Positions 45,901-54,464 of a stretch of DNA of 64,000 nucleotides are shown in pieces. Location: contig NZ_BMXE01000001.1 in the NCBI RefSeq assembly GCF_014651595.1, positions 620,001-684,000 on the forward strand. The letters are read 5' to 3'. The notes below the pieces were generated by a model. That model did not search any database. It had not been told where the DNA came from and worked only from the letters and a program-made list of their open reading frames with translations. The DNA comes from Pseudovibrio japonicus (GTDB taxonomy: Bacteria; Pseudomonadota; Alphaproteobacteria; Rhizobiales; Stappiaceae). Numbering within the stretch: position 1 is the first letter of the stretch; every line of letters starts with the position of its first letter. The position numbers and the translations under genes are program-made.

Positions 45901-46504
45901 GATCTTCAAGGAGTTCCGCCGTCTTGATGATGGCGCACGAATTGCCTCTGGCCTTGGGCTCGGGCTTTCTATCGTCGAGCGCATCAGCAAAGTACTGGCC
46001 CTCAATGTTGCTCTTAGATCTCAGGATGGAAAAGGTTCGCGGTTCTCTGTTGCCATTAAAGAAGCGATGAGCGTGCCTGTTGCGGAAAAGCAATCTCAAC
46101 CACGGGCCATTGTCAGTCAGTTGGCGGGGCTCAATGTGCTAGCGATTGATAATGAACCACAGATTCTGGAGGGTATGGAGTCCTTACTGCGCACATGGAA
46201 ATGTAATGTGCTGACGGCTGCTAATGCCCAAGAAGCGGCCAAGGTGATTTTTGCCAGCAAGACACAGCCAGATATCATTCTTGCAGATTACCATCTGTCC
46301 CAGGGGACCGGCATTGAAGCGGTGGTGCACCTGCGCTGGAAGTTTGGCGTACATTTCCCTGCAATGCTGATCACAGCAGATCGGACTGCTGAGGTTCGGG
46401 CTTCAGCAAGAGAGAAGGACATGGAGATGATCCATAAGCCTTTGAAACCTGCGGTTCTCAGAGCTCATCTGATGCGCTGCAAAGCCTCTCTTGATGAAGG
46501 TTGA
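42971..46504 (+). CDS. crbS: Transporter-fused hybrid sensor histidine kinase, CrbS-like
   Basis: 1177 residues. Residues about 1-530 are a sodium:solute symporter fold with 12 or more helices. A linker with PAS (about 650-750) and coiled coil is followed by HisKA FLASASHDILQPLNAARLYS (His821), HATPase NLISNGLKYT and GLGLGLSIVERIS, and a C-terminal receiver with Asp1106 (IILADYHLSQGTG). This is the architecture of CrbS/NahK-type kinases; CrbS with CrbR controls acetyl-CoA synthetase in Vibrio and Pseudomonas. Whether the SSS part transports or only senses is unknown. ATG 42971 follows GGGGGAAGC. Confidence 0.88.
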   Translation: MLQGWIVVLVALAYILLLFVIASYGDKLAKNRVKKTRGRPLIYALSLSVYCTSWTFFGSVGSASRNGFEFIAIYLGPIILFAFGTPLILRVIQLAKAEKITSIADFIAARYGKNPMVGAIVTLIAFIGMIPYIALQLKALDLSVGTIVLHPLLSLDDTEISIFGDETLLIAIFMAVFTWLFGTRHIDATEHQEGLMLSIATEAVVKLVAFLAIGVWVTFMLFDGPWDLLHASFANTNSSQDLFTNINASKWAVITLLSMFSIVLLPRQFHVTVTEYNSEAELKRARWLFPSYLVAINLFVVPIALAGLTILGNTVDPDMFVLALPRAYEADWLALLVFIGGLSAATAMVIVTTVALAIMVSNDLVMPIILRRRSEDELISTSGQDMSQLVLGIRRMSIFLVILGSYIYYRVTGDSAALSSIGLLSFAAIAQFAPAFIGGLVWRRATARGAIASMIAGFGIWFYTLLLPVFARENIFGTNILNQGPFGIEALKPEALLYLNLDPFVHGVLWSLLSGLLFFIVFSLIRQPTAIERIQANTFVPTGIAQAPALRKLRTTVTVGDLQATISRYVGEERTQRSFDTYAAEHRITIDSSEEADAVILRFSEQLLASAIGSASARLVLSLLLKRRDPGTQEAIKLLDDATEAIQYNRDLLQIALDQVRQGISVYDKDLRLICWNRQFREMLMLPARYGQVGTSLEEMMRHIAEAGDFGDGDVDEIVGLRMHNFINRQDTYQEHLTSTGTVLEVRTSPMPYGGLVTSYTDITERVFAEEALARANETLEQRVRDRTEELTKVNEQLEAAKKTAELAYQDKTRFLASASHDILQPLNAARLYSSTLTDRFLDGDPEDRKLVSNIEASLESVEEIIGAVLDISRLDTRTFKPEITTFRLDDVLNPLRVEFTPIAKEKGLKLKIRGTDVCVRSDRRLLRRLLQNLISNGLKYTTKGGVVVGVRRTKNNMANIEVYDSGIGVPEKQQELIFKEFRRLDDGARIASGLGLGLSIVERISKVLALNVALRSQDGKGSRFSVAIKEAMSVPVAEKQSQPRAIVSQLAGLNVLAIDNEPQILEGMESLLRTWKCNVLTAANAQEAAKVIFASKTQPDIILADYHLSQGTGIEAVVHLRWKFGVHFPAMLITADRTAEVRASAREKDMEMIHKPLKPAVLRAHLMRCKASLDEG

Positions 46505-46524
46505 CGGAAACCATATCGGTAGTA

Positions 46525-46564
46525 CCAACAAAAAAGGCGCTCGTTTGAGCGCCTTTTTTGTTGG
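46525..46564. terminator. Bidirectional terminator between crbS and crbR genes
   Basis: An 18-bp perfect inverted repeat (left arm starts CCAACAAAAAAGGCGCTC, loop GTTT). A- and T-runs are on both sides; it separates convergent genes. The left 16 bases also occur at 38232-38247. Confidence 0.92.
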
Positions 46565-46579
46565 TCACCTAAACGATGC

Positions 46580-47254
46580 CTAGCCAGCAATGCTTTGCCA
46601 TTGGCCAGCTTCGATCTTGGCAGCCGCAATCACTGCCTGTGTCCGGCTTTCAACACCCAGCTTCTGCAAGATGGCAGAAACGTGTGCTTTTACGGTTGCT
46701 TCAGATACGGACAATTCATAGGCGATCTGCTTGTTGAGCAAACCTTGCGACAGCATCATCAATACGCGCACCTGCTGCGGTGTTAAAGAGGCGAGTCGCT
46801 GCGCCATTTTTGTTGCTTCGTCAACTGTATTCAGGTCAACGTCCGGTGGAATCCAAACGCCTCCCTCCAGAACAACAGAAACACCATCCTGAATAACATC
46901 AATTCCAAGTGACTTTGGAATATACCCAGACGCACCAAACTCAATGGCACTGCGAATTGTTGTCGGATCCTCAGTTCCGGATACGACCACAATTGGCACA
47001 CCCACATATTGAGCACGCAAGTACATTAAACCAGAGAACCCTCGCATGCCCGGCATGGACAGATCCAGAAGGATCATGTCTACGTCTTCTTCCCGATCGA
47101 GAGCAGCGGTGACTTCATCAAGGCTTCCGGCCTCGATAATCTTTACCGATGCGAATTGCTTCTCGATTGTTTGACGCATTGCACCACGGAACAGCGGGTG
47201 GTCATCAGCGATAATAAAGCGGTGGACCGCGTTTTGCACGCTGTGCTCCTCCAT
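46580..47254 (-). CDS. crbR: LuxR-type response regulator, CrbR-like
   Basis: 224 residues. Receiver (IIADDHPLFRGAM, MILLDLSMPGMRG with Asp, GYIPKSL with Lys) and LuxR HTH (LTPQQVRVLMMLSQGLLNKQIAYELSVSEATVKAHVSAILQKLGV). It is convergent with the CrbS-like kinase and divergent from the DUF4212/SSS transport genes, the setting of CrbR. The likely target is the divergent transport operon; an acs gene is not in the window. Confidence 0.85.
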   Translation of the reverse strand: MEEHSVQNAVHRFIIADDHPLFRGAMRQTIEKQFASVKIIEAGSLDEVTAALDREEDVDMILLDLSMPGMRGFSGLMYLRAQYVGVPIVVVSGTEDPTTIRSAIEFGASGYIPKSLGIDVIQDGVSVVLEGGVWIPPDVDLNTVDEATKMAQRLASLTPQQVRVLMMLSQGLLNKQIAYELSVSEATVKAHVSAILQKLGVESRTQAVIAAAKIEAGQWQSIAG

Positions 47255-47726
47255 TTCTTGTCGTGGACTGCTTCCAATGGTCTTCGATCCGTCTCATCGA
47301 AATAAGATCATCAGATTTACAGTTTTCGACGCCTCGGGAGCGTAAACGAAGGTTTCGCAGCTCTCCCAAAACGCCACGATAGATCTATTACAACCATAGA
47401 ACTCCGCAGAGTCACACCCGGTCGCATCCCCCTATCCAAAAGCATTATGCGAAACATGGAGGGGCTGGCAAGCATGAAGTTGATTGTTTTCACCTATCTC
47501 ACGCTGTTTCTTCGCAAAACGGCCAGTAATCATCAAGATATTGCGAGGAGGCCTATACAGATCTCAAGAGTTGCACCCAAAGTATGGCTCGCAAGATTTG
47601 TGCTTTTTAGTTGGCGGGAGCAGTGAGGTTTGGGGATTAGTAATCGGGTAGTAGAATTTTAGTCTAGCGGTTCGCTCTGTGGCCTGTAGAGTGTTAGGAG
47701 GTTGGGCATCATTACTGGGGGTGGGA
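47255..47726. other. 472-bp gap between crbR and the DUF4212 gene
   Basis: A divergent promoter region. It has an AGGAGG at 47696-47701 that is about 25 bp from the chosen GTG, too far to be its ribosome-binding site. I see no clear direct repeats for CrbR. A sigma-54 type -24/-12 match was looked for and not found. Confidence 0.35.
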
Positions 47727-48023
47727 GTGCGTACACCAAATAGAGTCGCCTATTGGGCCAAAACGCGTGCACTCCTGGCTGCTACGCTCACTCTCTGGTT
47801 GGTCTTCTTTAGCTTGGCTTTCTATTACGGAACTCCCGGTTCAGATCCCAGCTCCTCCCAAAACGAGCTTGGAGGCCTCTTGGGGTCTCTGTCTCATAGT
47901 TATGTTTGGGGCTGCCTACTGTTTTTTGTCGCCAGTGTTCTGACCTCATGGTTTTGCGGAGCGCAGGACAGGCTTGACGAAGGCAGTACAAGTTCGACAC
48001 TACGACGGGAGAGCAAGTCATGA
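47727..48023 (+). CDS. DUF4212 / sodium-substrate symporter small subunit
   Basis: 98 residues from GTG 47727 (start uncertain: GTG 47721 is also possible; no clean ribosome-binding site except GGGGGTGG). Two membrane helices (LLAATLTLWLVFFSLAFYYG, YVWGCLLFFVASVLTSWF) are typical of DUF4212 proteins (VC_2704-like), which are partners of VC_2705-type symporters. Its stop overlaps the next start by 4 bp (ATGA), so translation is coupled. Confidence 0.78.
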   Translation: MRTPNRVAYWAKTRALLAATLTLWLVFFSLAFYYGTPGSDPSSSQNELGGLLGSLSHSYVWGCLLFFVASVLTSWFCGAQDRLDEGSTSSTLRRESKS

Positions 48024-49732
48024 CACTCTCCAGCCTTGATCCGCATAAATCGCAGTATAACCGTCTTCCGCTCGCACTCTCCATGTTCACATTGGCGCTT
48101 TTTTTGCTGATCGGCCTCCTTGCCATGATGGAAAAAGCTGGCGTGGTTGAGATACTTATTGAAGCCTTGATGGCGCTACTGCCGCTGTTCGTTTTTGCTG
48201 CGGCGGGGATACTTGCCCGCACCATGAAGCTTTCCCAGTTTCAATGGGGGGGCAAAAATGCTCCTGCGGGCCTGACCGGCGTGACGCTGGCAGCCTGTTT
48301 TGTCGGGGGCAGTTTGTTTCCGCTCTTTCTGTCCCTCACCTTCCTGCCTGAGTATGCCAGCTTTCCAATCCTGCTTGGCTGCGCGAGCAGTCTGGTTTTG
48401 TGTACGGTGTTGTTTGCTTCGCCGATCAGGAAGTTTGGGTCAGTAACCATTCCGGAATTTTTAGGCGTACGTCTGCAAAGCAGTACGGTTCGGGTGGTTG
48501 CCAGCGGACTCCTCATCCTTGTTGGGGTTCCGCTGTTATGCACCGAGATACTGGTTGGCGGTCAGGTGCTAGCCACATCGCTCAGCTCCTCCGCAACCAC
48601 AGGCGTTCTTCTGTTCTCAATTGTCTTGCTGGTTTCGGTTATCCTTGGCGGTTTCAGTGGGGCAATATGGACACAGGCGCTGCAGGGTGTGCTGATGATC
48701 TTTGCCTGCCTTTCACCATTGCTCTTGCTGGGGCTTGATCAACTGACGTCCCCTGCTCTTACCGACGGCTTCGGGTTCACACCTGTGGTCGGCACCTCTC
48801 TTACCGAGCAACTCTCTGCCATCATCGACATTGAAAACACGAGCGTTGGCTGGTTCTTGACACAGGGGCCTTATGCTGGCGGGGTCTGGCCTTTGATCGG
48901 GACCGCTCTGTTCTTTGCAGTTGGCATGGCCAGTCTGCCGCATCTTTTGAGTAAGTTGCAGGGAACATCAAGTGCGTCAGCCTCGCGCCGTGCTGCAGGG
49001 TATTCACTGTCTTTCCTTTTGCTGCTTACGGTGGTTGGATCAGCTTATTTCCTCTTCCTGGCAGACGAACGTCTTCAAAGCCTCCTTGGACCCAATGCGC
49101 TTGATCAGGGATATCAAAGCGGACTGATCGCTGCGCTGATCAGGTCCGGGATTGTAGCGGCAGCACTTGCGGCCAGTTCAGCACTTTTGACGGCGCTATC
49201 AACATGCGTTTCCCGGGATCTTATCGAGGCCTTCGCTCTACCGCGGGCGTCCATGAACCAGAAACTGGTTTTGGCACGTGTTGTTGTCCTCACCGTTTTT
49301 GCTCTGGTCACTTACCTTGCTTATAGCCAACGTCTGCTGTTTCTGGACACGCTGGTGCTTTCCATCTCGCTGACAGCGGCTGCATTCTTTCCGGTGCTGG
49401 TTCTTTCCTGCTGGTGGAGCAAACTTCATGCCGTAGCGGCGTATAGCGCCATGTTGACCGGAGCAGTATCGACACTGCTTTATGCTCTTGCTGTCAGCAA
49501 CGGTTGGACCGGTTTCTGGTTTGGCTTTCCAGCTGAGATGGGCGGGTTCTTTGGTGTTTTCCTTGGGTTTACTGTCGGAATCTCATTAAGTTTTGTTGGT
49601 TTTTCTGAAGGTAAGAAACATATTTATCTGGCTGGTTTGCTTGAGCAACCAAGTGAAAAAGATCTCTCGTCCGACCTATCTGATAATTCTGACAATGATA
49701 AAGAAGAAGAACTTGCGGAAGTTAAGGTGTAA
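48020..49732 (+). CDS. Sodium:solute symporter (VC_2705 / ActP-like), large subunit
   Basis: 570 residues with about 13 membrane helices and the SSS signature segments FGSVTIPEFLGVRLQSSTVRV and GGFSGAIWTQALQGVLM. The C-terminus is a cytoplasmic acidic tail (DLSSDLSDNSDNDKEEELAE). It pairs with the small subunit upstream. Acetate or another short carboxylate is the likely substrate from the CrbSR context, but this is not shown by sequence. Confidence 0.85.
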   Translation: MTLSSLDPHKSQYNRLPLALSMFTLALFLLIGLLAMMEKAGVVEILIEALMALLPLFVFAAAGILARTMKLSQFQWGGKNAPAGLTGVTLAACFVGGSLFPLFLSLTFLPEYASFPILLGCASSLVLCTVLFASPIRKFGSVTIPEFLGVRLQSSTVRVVASGLLILVGVPLLCTEILVGGQVLATSLSSSATTGVLLFSIVLLVSVILGGFSGAIWTQALQGVLMIFACLSPLLLLGLDQLTSPALTDGFGFTPVVGTSLTEQLSAIIDIENTSVGWFLTQGPYAGGVWPLIGTALFFAVGMASLPHLLSKLQGTSSASASRRAAGYSLSFLLLLTVVGSAYFLFLADERLQSLLGPNALDQGYQSGLIAALIRSGIVAAALAASSALLTALSTCVSRDLIEAFALPRASMNQKLVLARVVVLTVFALVTYLAYSQRLLFLDTLVLSISLTAAAFFPVLVLSCWWSKLHAVAAYSAMLTGAVSTLLYALAVSNGWTGFWFGFPAEMGGFFGVFLGFTVGISLSFVGFSEGKKHIYLAGLLEQPSEKDLSSDLSDNSDNDKEEELAEVKV

Positions 49733-49879
49733 TTCTCATAAAATTATAATTAAACTATTACAACTACCAGTGTCCGTTTGCAGTCCATTTACGCCGTTTC
49801 AAATTTACAACTTACGATAAGTCGAATTCAATAGTTCTGCGCTTATATTCTATCTCCTATAGAAGCCTAGGAGAAACCT

Positions 49880-50242
49880 ATGGACGCTTTACAACGCGCT
49901 GCCCGAGCCAGCGTTGCACGTATTTGTGGATTTTATTGCGTTGGAGTGCTCTTCATTATGGCAGCGCTCAGCTTTGATCCGGCTAGTTCATTCCGTGCCG
50001 GGGCTCTGCTTATTATCGCTCTGAGCGCCGCGCTGATTTACAAGGCCTGGATTATGCCGGATGGCAAGAACGACGGCGATGATGCTTGGGCTTTGATCAA
50101 AGATCAAGAGAACGGTTCACGAGACCCAAACAGATTGCATAGTGATGCTTTGCGCGTCGCCTATCATGAGTATTCCAAAAAGGCGATGGCTGTTGCACTG
50201 GCGCTTTGGTTTGTGAGTGTTGTCGCGAGTTTGTCTGACTAA
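49880..50242 (+). CDS. Hypothetical membrane protein (120 aa)
   Basis: 120 residues with three hydrophobic helices (ICGFYCVGVLFIMAALSF, RAGALLIIALSAALIYKAW, AMAVALALWFVSVVASL) and a central acidic loop (DGKNDGDDAWALIKDQENGS). ATG 49880 follows AGGAGAAACCT. No family recognised; the sequence type is common in Hyphomicrobiales inner-membrane proteins. It is convergent with the YjbQ gene, 11 bp apart. Confidence 0.65.
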   Translation: MDALQRAARASVARICGFYCVGVLFIMAALSFDPASSFRAGALLIIALSAALIYKAWIMPDGKNDGDDAWALIKDQENGSRDPNRLHSDALRVAYHEYSKKAMAVALALWFVSVVASLSD

Positions 50243-50253
50243 GCTACGGCTCC

Positions 50254-50736
50254 TTACGAGCCAAGGTAATGCAGGGTCATTGAGCGGCGATGGGGTGCTT
50301 TTCTATGCTCAATCAGATAGATGCCCTGCCATGTGCCTAAATCAAGTTCGCCATCGACGACCGGAATTTGAAGGGACACGCCGGTTAGCATAGTTTTGAT
50401 ATGTGCAGGCATATCGTCCGGGCCTTCATAGGAGTGGAGCCAGCCACCATCTTCCGGTGCCACGTTCGCCAGGGCCTTTTGCAGGTCCTGCTGTACGGTT
50501 GGGTCGGCGTTCTCCTGAATGGTGATCGAAGCGGACGTGTGGCGAATGAACAGGGTGAGCAGACCGTCTTTGAGCTGGAGTGACTTACTCCAATCCCGGA
50601 TCTCATTGGTAACTTCGTAAAAGCCTAGCCCCTCGGTCATGAAAACCAGTCGCCCCATTGACTGAGTGAGCTGCGTGTGACCGCTGTCGATGGTCCAGAC
50701 CTCGCAGCTCTTCTTTGTTTTTGACCAACCCGACAT
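50254..50736 (-). CDS. YjbQ/UPF0047 family protein (secondary thiamine-phosphate synthase-like)
   Basis: 160 residues; from about 27 on it matches YjbQ: RLVFMTEGLGFYEVTNEIRD, IRHTSASITIQENADPTVQQD, YEGPDDMPAHIKTML and GTWQGIYLIEHR. YjbQ proteins show thiamine-phosphate synthase activity in some assays. The family is about 135 aa, so ATG 50658 (134 aa) may be the true start; the ATG 50736 has only AAGGGA 12 nt upstream. Confidence 0.88.
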   Translation of the reverse strand: MSGWSKTKKSCEVWTIDSGHTQLTQSMGRLVFMTEGLGFYEVTNEIRDWSKSLQLKDGLLTLFIRHTSASITIQENADPTVQQDLQKALANVAPEDGGWLHSYEGPDDMPAHIKTMLTGVSLQIPVVDGELDLGTWQGIYLIEHRKAPHRRSMTLHYLGS

Positions 50737-50861
50737 GGTAAAAACATATCCCTTATTGTTCGTTAGTTAAGATCGTGTCGTTGCCATTGACGCAAGATTA
50801 CGCGACAACTTCTATAACAGAAATATTGGCAACATCTTATTGTAGGTTTCGGAGAAACTAC

Positions 50862-51827
50862 ATGGCTGAGAATTTCGCTCCTGTGTCGATAAGTCAAGAG
50901 GCACTTGCTGAAGCAAAAGCGTTTAATAAGGAAATGACCGAGCAGCTACGCGCCCTGCCCGATCCTTGGAGTTTCCCCCCCTCTGTCACCCGAGACCGAC
51001 GCCTAGAGGGGCTAGGAGCGTTTCCTATTCCGACTTATTCGGAAAATGCGGAGGAGCTTGAGATTGAAGGGCCCAATGGGCCCATCCCGCTGCGCCTGTT
51101 CAAGGCTGATGACAATCCCACCAAGGGCGTGATCATTCATTTTCATGGGGGCGGCTTTGTTTTTGGTTCTGCATCGTTTCAGGACCCCTATCTGGAAGGG
51201 ATGGCAAAAAACACAGGTCTGGACGTAATTTCCGTGGAGTATCGCCTTGCACCGGAACACCCTTTTCCGCAGGGCCCGGATGATTGCGAAGCGGCCTGCC
51301 ACTGGGTTTTAAATGAAGGTTCAAGCCAGTACGGCTGGAGTGACTTTGCTCTGACAGGCGAAAGTGCGGGGGCATGTCTTGCGCTGACCAGTGCTATACG
51401 CCTGCGCGACAAACACGGGATGATCCCGTTCAAGGCCATGGTTTTAACAGCAGGCTGGTATGATTTGGGACTGACGCCCTCCGCCCGTTTATGGGGTGAG
51501 GGCTTGCTTTTCCCCACCACCCGCGACCTGCAGATGTATGTGCGCCATTACCTTCTTGGTGAGGAGCACCCGGAAGCTCCGGACATATCCCCCCTTTATG
51601 CTCGCCTTGAAGGGCTACCGCCAACTCTGCTGAGCGTGGGTACAGCAGACCCTCTTCAGGACGACACTTATTTCCTCGCCTCAAGGTTGAAATCTGCTGA
51701 GGTGGACACTTCAGTGGAGGTTTATCCCCATGGATGTCATGTTTTTCAAAGTTTTGATATTGCTCTTGCCAAGCTGAGCACCCAAAGGATAGATAGTTTT
51801 TTTCGGACGAAATTCGGTTCGACCTGA
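50862..51827 (+). CDS. Alpha/beta hydrolase (HSL-family esterase)
   Basis: 321 residues. Oxyanion loop HFHGGGFVFGS and nucleophile elbow GESAG are the two signatures of the hormone-sensitive-lipase (class IV) esterases; the acid and His are in the C-terminal ADPLQDD and GCHVFQSF segments. ATG 50862 with GGAGAA upstream; 29 residues more upstream are open but not family-like. It would hydrolyse short acyl esters in the cytoplasm. A co-transcribed thioesterase gene lies 69 bp away. Confidence 0.9.
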   Translation: MAENFAPVSISQEALAEAKAFNKEMTEQLRALPDPWSFPPSVTRDRRLEGLGAFPIPTYSENAEELEIEGPNGPIPLRLFKADDNPTKGVIIHFHGGGFVFGSASFQDPYLEGMAKNTGLDVISVEYRLAPEHPFPQGPDDCEAACHWVLNEGSSQYGWSDFALTGESAGACLALTSAIRLRDKHGMIPFKAMVLTAGWYDLGLTPSARLWGEGLLFPTTRDLQMYVRHYLLGEEHPEAPDISPLYARLEGLPPTLLSVGTADPLQDDTYFLASRLKSAEVDTSVEVYPHGCHVFQSFDIALAKLSTQRIDSFFRTKFGST

Positions 51828-51896
51828 GCCAGTTGTTAACAATTGGTTAGGTATCGCAGTAGCGCTTATGGACCAAGGCTGCACAAAGGGTTGGAT

Positions 51897-52766
51897 ATGG
51901 CAAGCTTAGAAACACTTCTCTCGTTTGTGAATACATGGGAATGCGACGAGAACGACCATCTGAACGTGCAGTTTTACTTCTCCAAGTTTGAAGAAGCTGA
52001 CCGTCAATTTAGAATGATGACCGGATTTAGCGAAGCGTTGGTTGGGGCGCGGCGGGTTCGCCACGTGCGCTACCATGTGGAACTGGTTGCTGCATCCCTG
52101 ATTACCGTCAAGTCCTATGTGGCCTTTGACGGGCCGCACATGTTCTCTGTTGTGCATGAAATGATTGAGGGCTCCACCGGAGAAGTCTGTGCAACAGCCA
52201 TCGACGGGTATACGCCAAACCCTAGTTCTGCCAAGCAGTTGCGTACTCGCTTTAAAGAAGTTGAAGAGAATATCTCCAAGGCTGCTGTGCCGCGCGGCAT
52301 TTCTCCAAGCCCGTTTTCCGGCAAGCCTACCATTGATGATCTGATGAAGAGCGGCGCGCAAGTGACCGGTCGGTCAACCGTTCTGCCACGGAATCTGAAC
52401 GCCGAGCAGAAAGCTGAAGACGCGTTTGCGCTTTCCTGCTTCTCCGACGCGGCTGCGCATGTGTGGGAGCGGACTCCGATGAACACTGCGTGGCTGGACA
52501 AGAACGAATATGGCCGTGTTGCGCTGGAGCAGAAGCTTTCGTGGATCAGTCCGCTGAAGGTCGGTGACATGGTTCAGGTGATCTCAACGATTACCGGTGT
52601 TCAGGATAAAACGTTCACAATCCGTCATCATCTGTTTGAAAGCCGTACCAAGCGTTTGGCTGCGGTGTGTGATCAGGTGTCCATCAGCATGGATCTGGAC
52701 AGCCGTAAGACTGTTCCGATGACCGAAGAAATCCGCACTGCGCTGGTGGCACTGCAGAGCCAATAA
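51897..52766 (+). CDS. Acyl-CoA thioesterase-like double hot-dog protein
   Basis: 289 residues made of two hot-dog units; the first has CDENDHLNVQFYFSKFEEAD with the Asn/Asp-His region of 4HBT thioesterases, the second SCFSDAAAHVWE and GRVALEQKLSWISPLKVGDMVQV. ATG 51897 follows AAGGGTTGG. It could hydrolyse acyl-CoA or be a hydratase/enoyl variant; the substrate is unknown. It ends 22 bp before a strong terminator. Confidence 0.82.
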   Translation: MASLETLLSFVNTWECDENDHLNVQFYFSKFEEADRQFRMMTGFSEALVGARRVRHVRYHVELVAASLITVKSYVAFDGPHMFSVVHEMIEGSTGEVCATAIDGYTPNPSSAKQLRTRFKEVEENISKAAVPRGISPSPFSGKPTIDDLMKSGAQVTGRSTVLPRNLNAEQKAEDAFALSCFSDAAAHVWERTPMNTAWLDKNEYGRVALEQKLSWISPLKVGDMVQVISTITGVQDKTFTIRHHLFESRTKRLAAVCDQVSISMDLDSRKTVPMTEEIRTALVALQSQ

Positions 52767-52788
52767 GCTGTTAAATCAATATGTTAAA

Positions 52789-52812
52789 AACCGCCTTCAG
52801 CTGAAGGCGGTT
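52789..52812 (+). terminator. Intrinsic terminator after the thioesterase gene
   Basis: Perfect palindrome AACCGCCTTCAG / CTGAAGGCGGTT with T-run on the plus strand, 22 bp after the stop. Confidence 0.9.
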
Positions 52813-52849
52813 TTTTTATGCCCTAGCCTATCTGGCTGGTGCGTCACCA

Positions 52850-53353
52850 TCATTCTTTTTGAAAATCGTCTTTCATTTCTTCGACAACAGAGAAAAACCG
52901 GCGCATTGCGTTTTCGGTGAATTGCAAGGCATCGTTTAGTTTTTCTTCTTCTTCTTCACCAAACCAGCCTTCGTCTTTTGGTTTTGCGAGGGAAAGGTCG
53001 AGGCCGGGTTTTGGTTTGATAGCGGCTACGCTGGCGTCTTCGGTGAGGGTGGCAAGTGCTTCGGAGATATCCCTAAGCTCCTGACGCATCGTGCTGTTTT
53101 CTGTTTCCAGACGGGTAATTTCTTCCTCATAAACCTTGATACCGTCGATTGAGGGCTGGCATACGAGCTTGTCTCCTTTGTGGGTGCACAGAGAAACTAT
53201 CCCCGTGCGGGTGTCTAGCCGTACCACCCCCTTATCTGTCTGCTGCATTTCAAAGCGAACGGGAACTTCCTGCTCACTTTCGGCGAATGCGCTTTGGGCT
53301 CCCATTGCGATCGCAGCCGCCAGGATTCCACTAGCCAGAAAAGACTGTTTCAC
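52850..53353 (-). CDS. Hypothetical periplasmic coiled-coil protein
   Basis: 167 residues. Signal peptide MKQSFLASGILAAAIAMGAQ, cleavage after AFA. Then a beta-like domain with RLDTRTGIVSLCTHKGDKLVC (two cysteines) and a coiled coil (YEEEITRLETENSTMRQELR). The acidic C-terminus (EEEEEKLNDALQFTEN) is exposed. No known function. Similar short proteins occur in Hyphomicrobiales; role unknown. Confidence 0.7.
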   Translation of the reverse strand: MKQSFLASGILAAAIAMGAQSAFAESEQEVPVRFEMQQTDKGVVRLDTRTGIVSLCTHKGDKLVCQPSIDGIKVYEEEITRLETENSTMRQELRDISEALATLTEDASVAAIKPKPGLDLSLAKPKDEGWFGEEEEEKLNDALQFTENAMRRFFSVVEEMKDDFQKE

Positions 53354-53499
53354 GGTTTCTTCCCATCTCTCTTATTCGTCAATGACTTACAGCGGCAGAA
53401 GGTTGCAGCACCATACCTGCCCTCAGGTACGGCTTCCATCTTACCAGCAATCACCGCCCTTTGACTATCCAATCAGATACAGTAGTGAGATGGGGATTA

Positions 53500-54120
53500 T
53501 CAGAGGCTTTGGTAGGGGCCCCTGCCAGATTTCAACGCATCTTCCAGAAGGTCGAGGCGGTCTTGTCCCCAAAATGGCTCGGCGTTGAGCAGATATGTTG
53601 GAGAACCGATGGAGTCGGCTTTTTCGGCCATGTGGGAATTTGCTGTGTAGGCCTCTTGCAGTCTCTCGGACTTGGCTGCGGCGATCAGGTTATCCGCGTC
53701 GAGGTCGAGCCCGTTCAGGATGGCGGCTAGGACTTGTTCGTCGGCGGCGTCCAGGTCGTTTTGCCAGACTGCTTCGAACACTTTTTGGGAATAAGTGGCG
53801 ACCGGTCCGCCCTCCTCCTGTAGCTGGATTGCGATGGTGTCTGCCAGTGCGATGTTGGTCGGGAAGTGGGCGGGTTTGTAGTTGATTGAAATACCGCGCT
53901 TTTCTGCCCAGCGTTGGAGTTCTATGAAGCGGTAGCGCTGGCGTGCAGGATGGCGCTTACCCAAAGGCAGGCCACCGGTGAGCGGGAACACGACGCCGAG
54001 GTTAACCGGCCTGAAGGTGACGGTAACGCCGTACTTATCCGCAATGCGCCGAAACTCCTGATGACCCAGATATGCCCATGGTGACAGGTGCGTATAGAAG
54101 TAATCAATCTGTGCAGTCAT
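53500..54120 (-). CDS. 2-hydroxychromene-2-carboxylate isomerase family (DsbA-like) protein
   Basis: 206 residues. DsbA/thioredoxin-like HCCA isomerase fold with the start motif IDYFYTHLSPWAYLGHQEF, where the Ser is the glutathione-binding residue of the kappa-class GST/HCCA group, and the terminal SIGSPTYLLNAEPFWGQDRLDLL, with the cis-Pro region. HCCA isomerase works in naphthalene breakdown, but most relatives have other, unknown thiol roles. ATG 54120. Confidence 0.88.
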   Translation of the reverse strand: MTAQIDYFYTHLSPWAYLGHQEFRRIADKYGVTVTFRPVNLGVVFPLTGGLPLGKRHPARQRYRFIELQRWAEKRGISINYKPAHFPTNIALADTIAIQLQEEGGPVATYSQKVFEAVWQNDLDAADEQVLAAILNGLDLDADNLIAAAKSERLQEAYTANSHMAEKADSIGSPTYLLNAEPFWGQDRLDLLEDALKSGRGPYQSL

Positions 54121-54464
54121 GTGTGATCCCTACCGGCTGTTTATGCGCTATCCTCCGGCAAAAATCATCTTATTTCAATGGGCCATCTGCTTGTTGTCGT
54201 TCACAAAAACGCGCTGAGCGTATGCTTTTCGTAGATCTTGATTTTCCGTTTGCGCGATTTTGTGCGTTGGTTTGCGTTGATCACGTGTTTTTTGAGCTGA
54301 AAGCAAAAAGCTCCCAAACTCATGCGTCGGGAGCTTCATCTTCTCGCAGTGGACGGAGCGGACCCCAGCTGTGGTCCGTCTCATTCAGGCATTACACCAT
54401 GAACAACTCAGCTGAGCGATCTACGCTCCTTTGAGCGTACCGGTGCGTGGCAAACAGATCTTCC
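54121..54464. other. 344-bp gap upstream of the HCCA-isomerase-like gene
   Basis: Holds a minus-strand terminator at 54308-54336 and a short hairpin ACGCTC/GAGCGT at 54423-54438, plus the promoter of the HCCA-isomerase-like gene. No coding region supported. Confidence 0.4.
54308..54336 (-). terminator. Intrinsic terminator for the NTF2-like gene
   Basis: AAGCTCCC / GGGAGCTT with a 13-nt loop; T-run TTTTT on the minus strand follows. It ends the minus-strand gene that stops at 54465. Confidence 0.75.
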
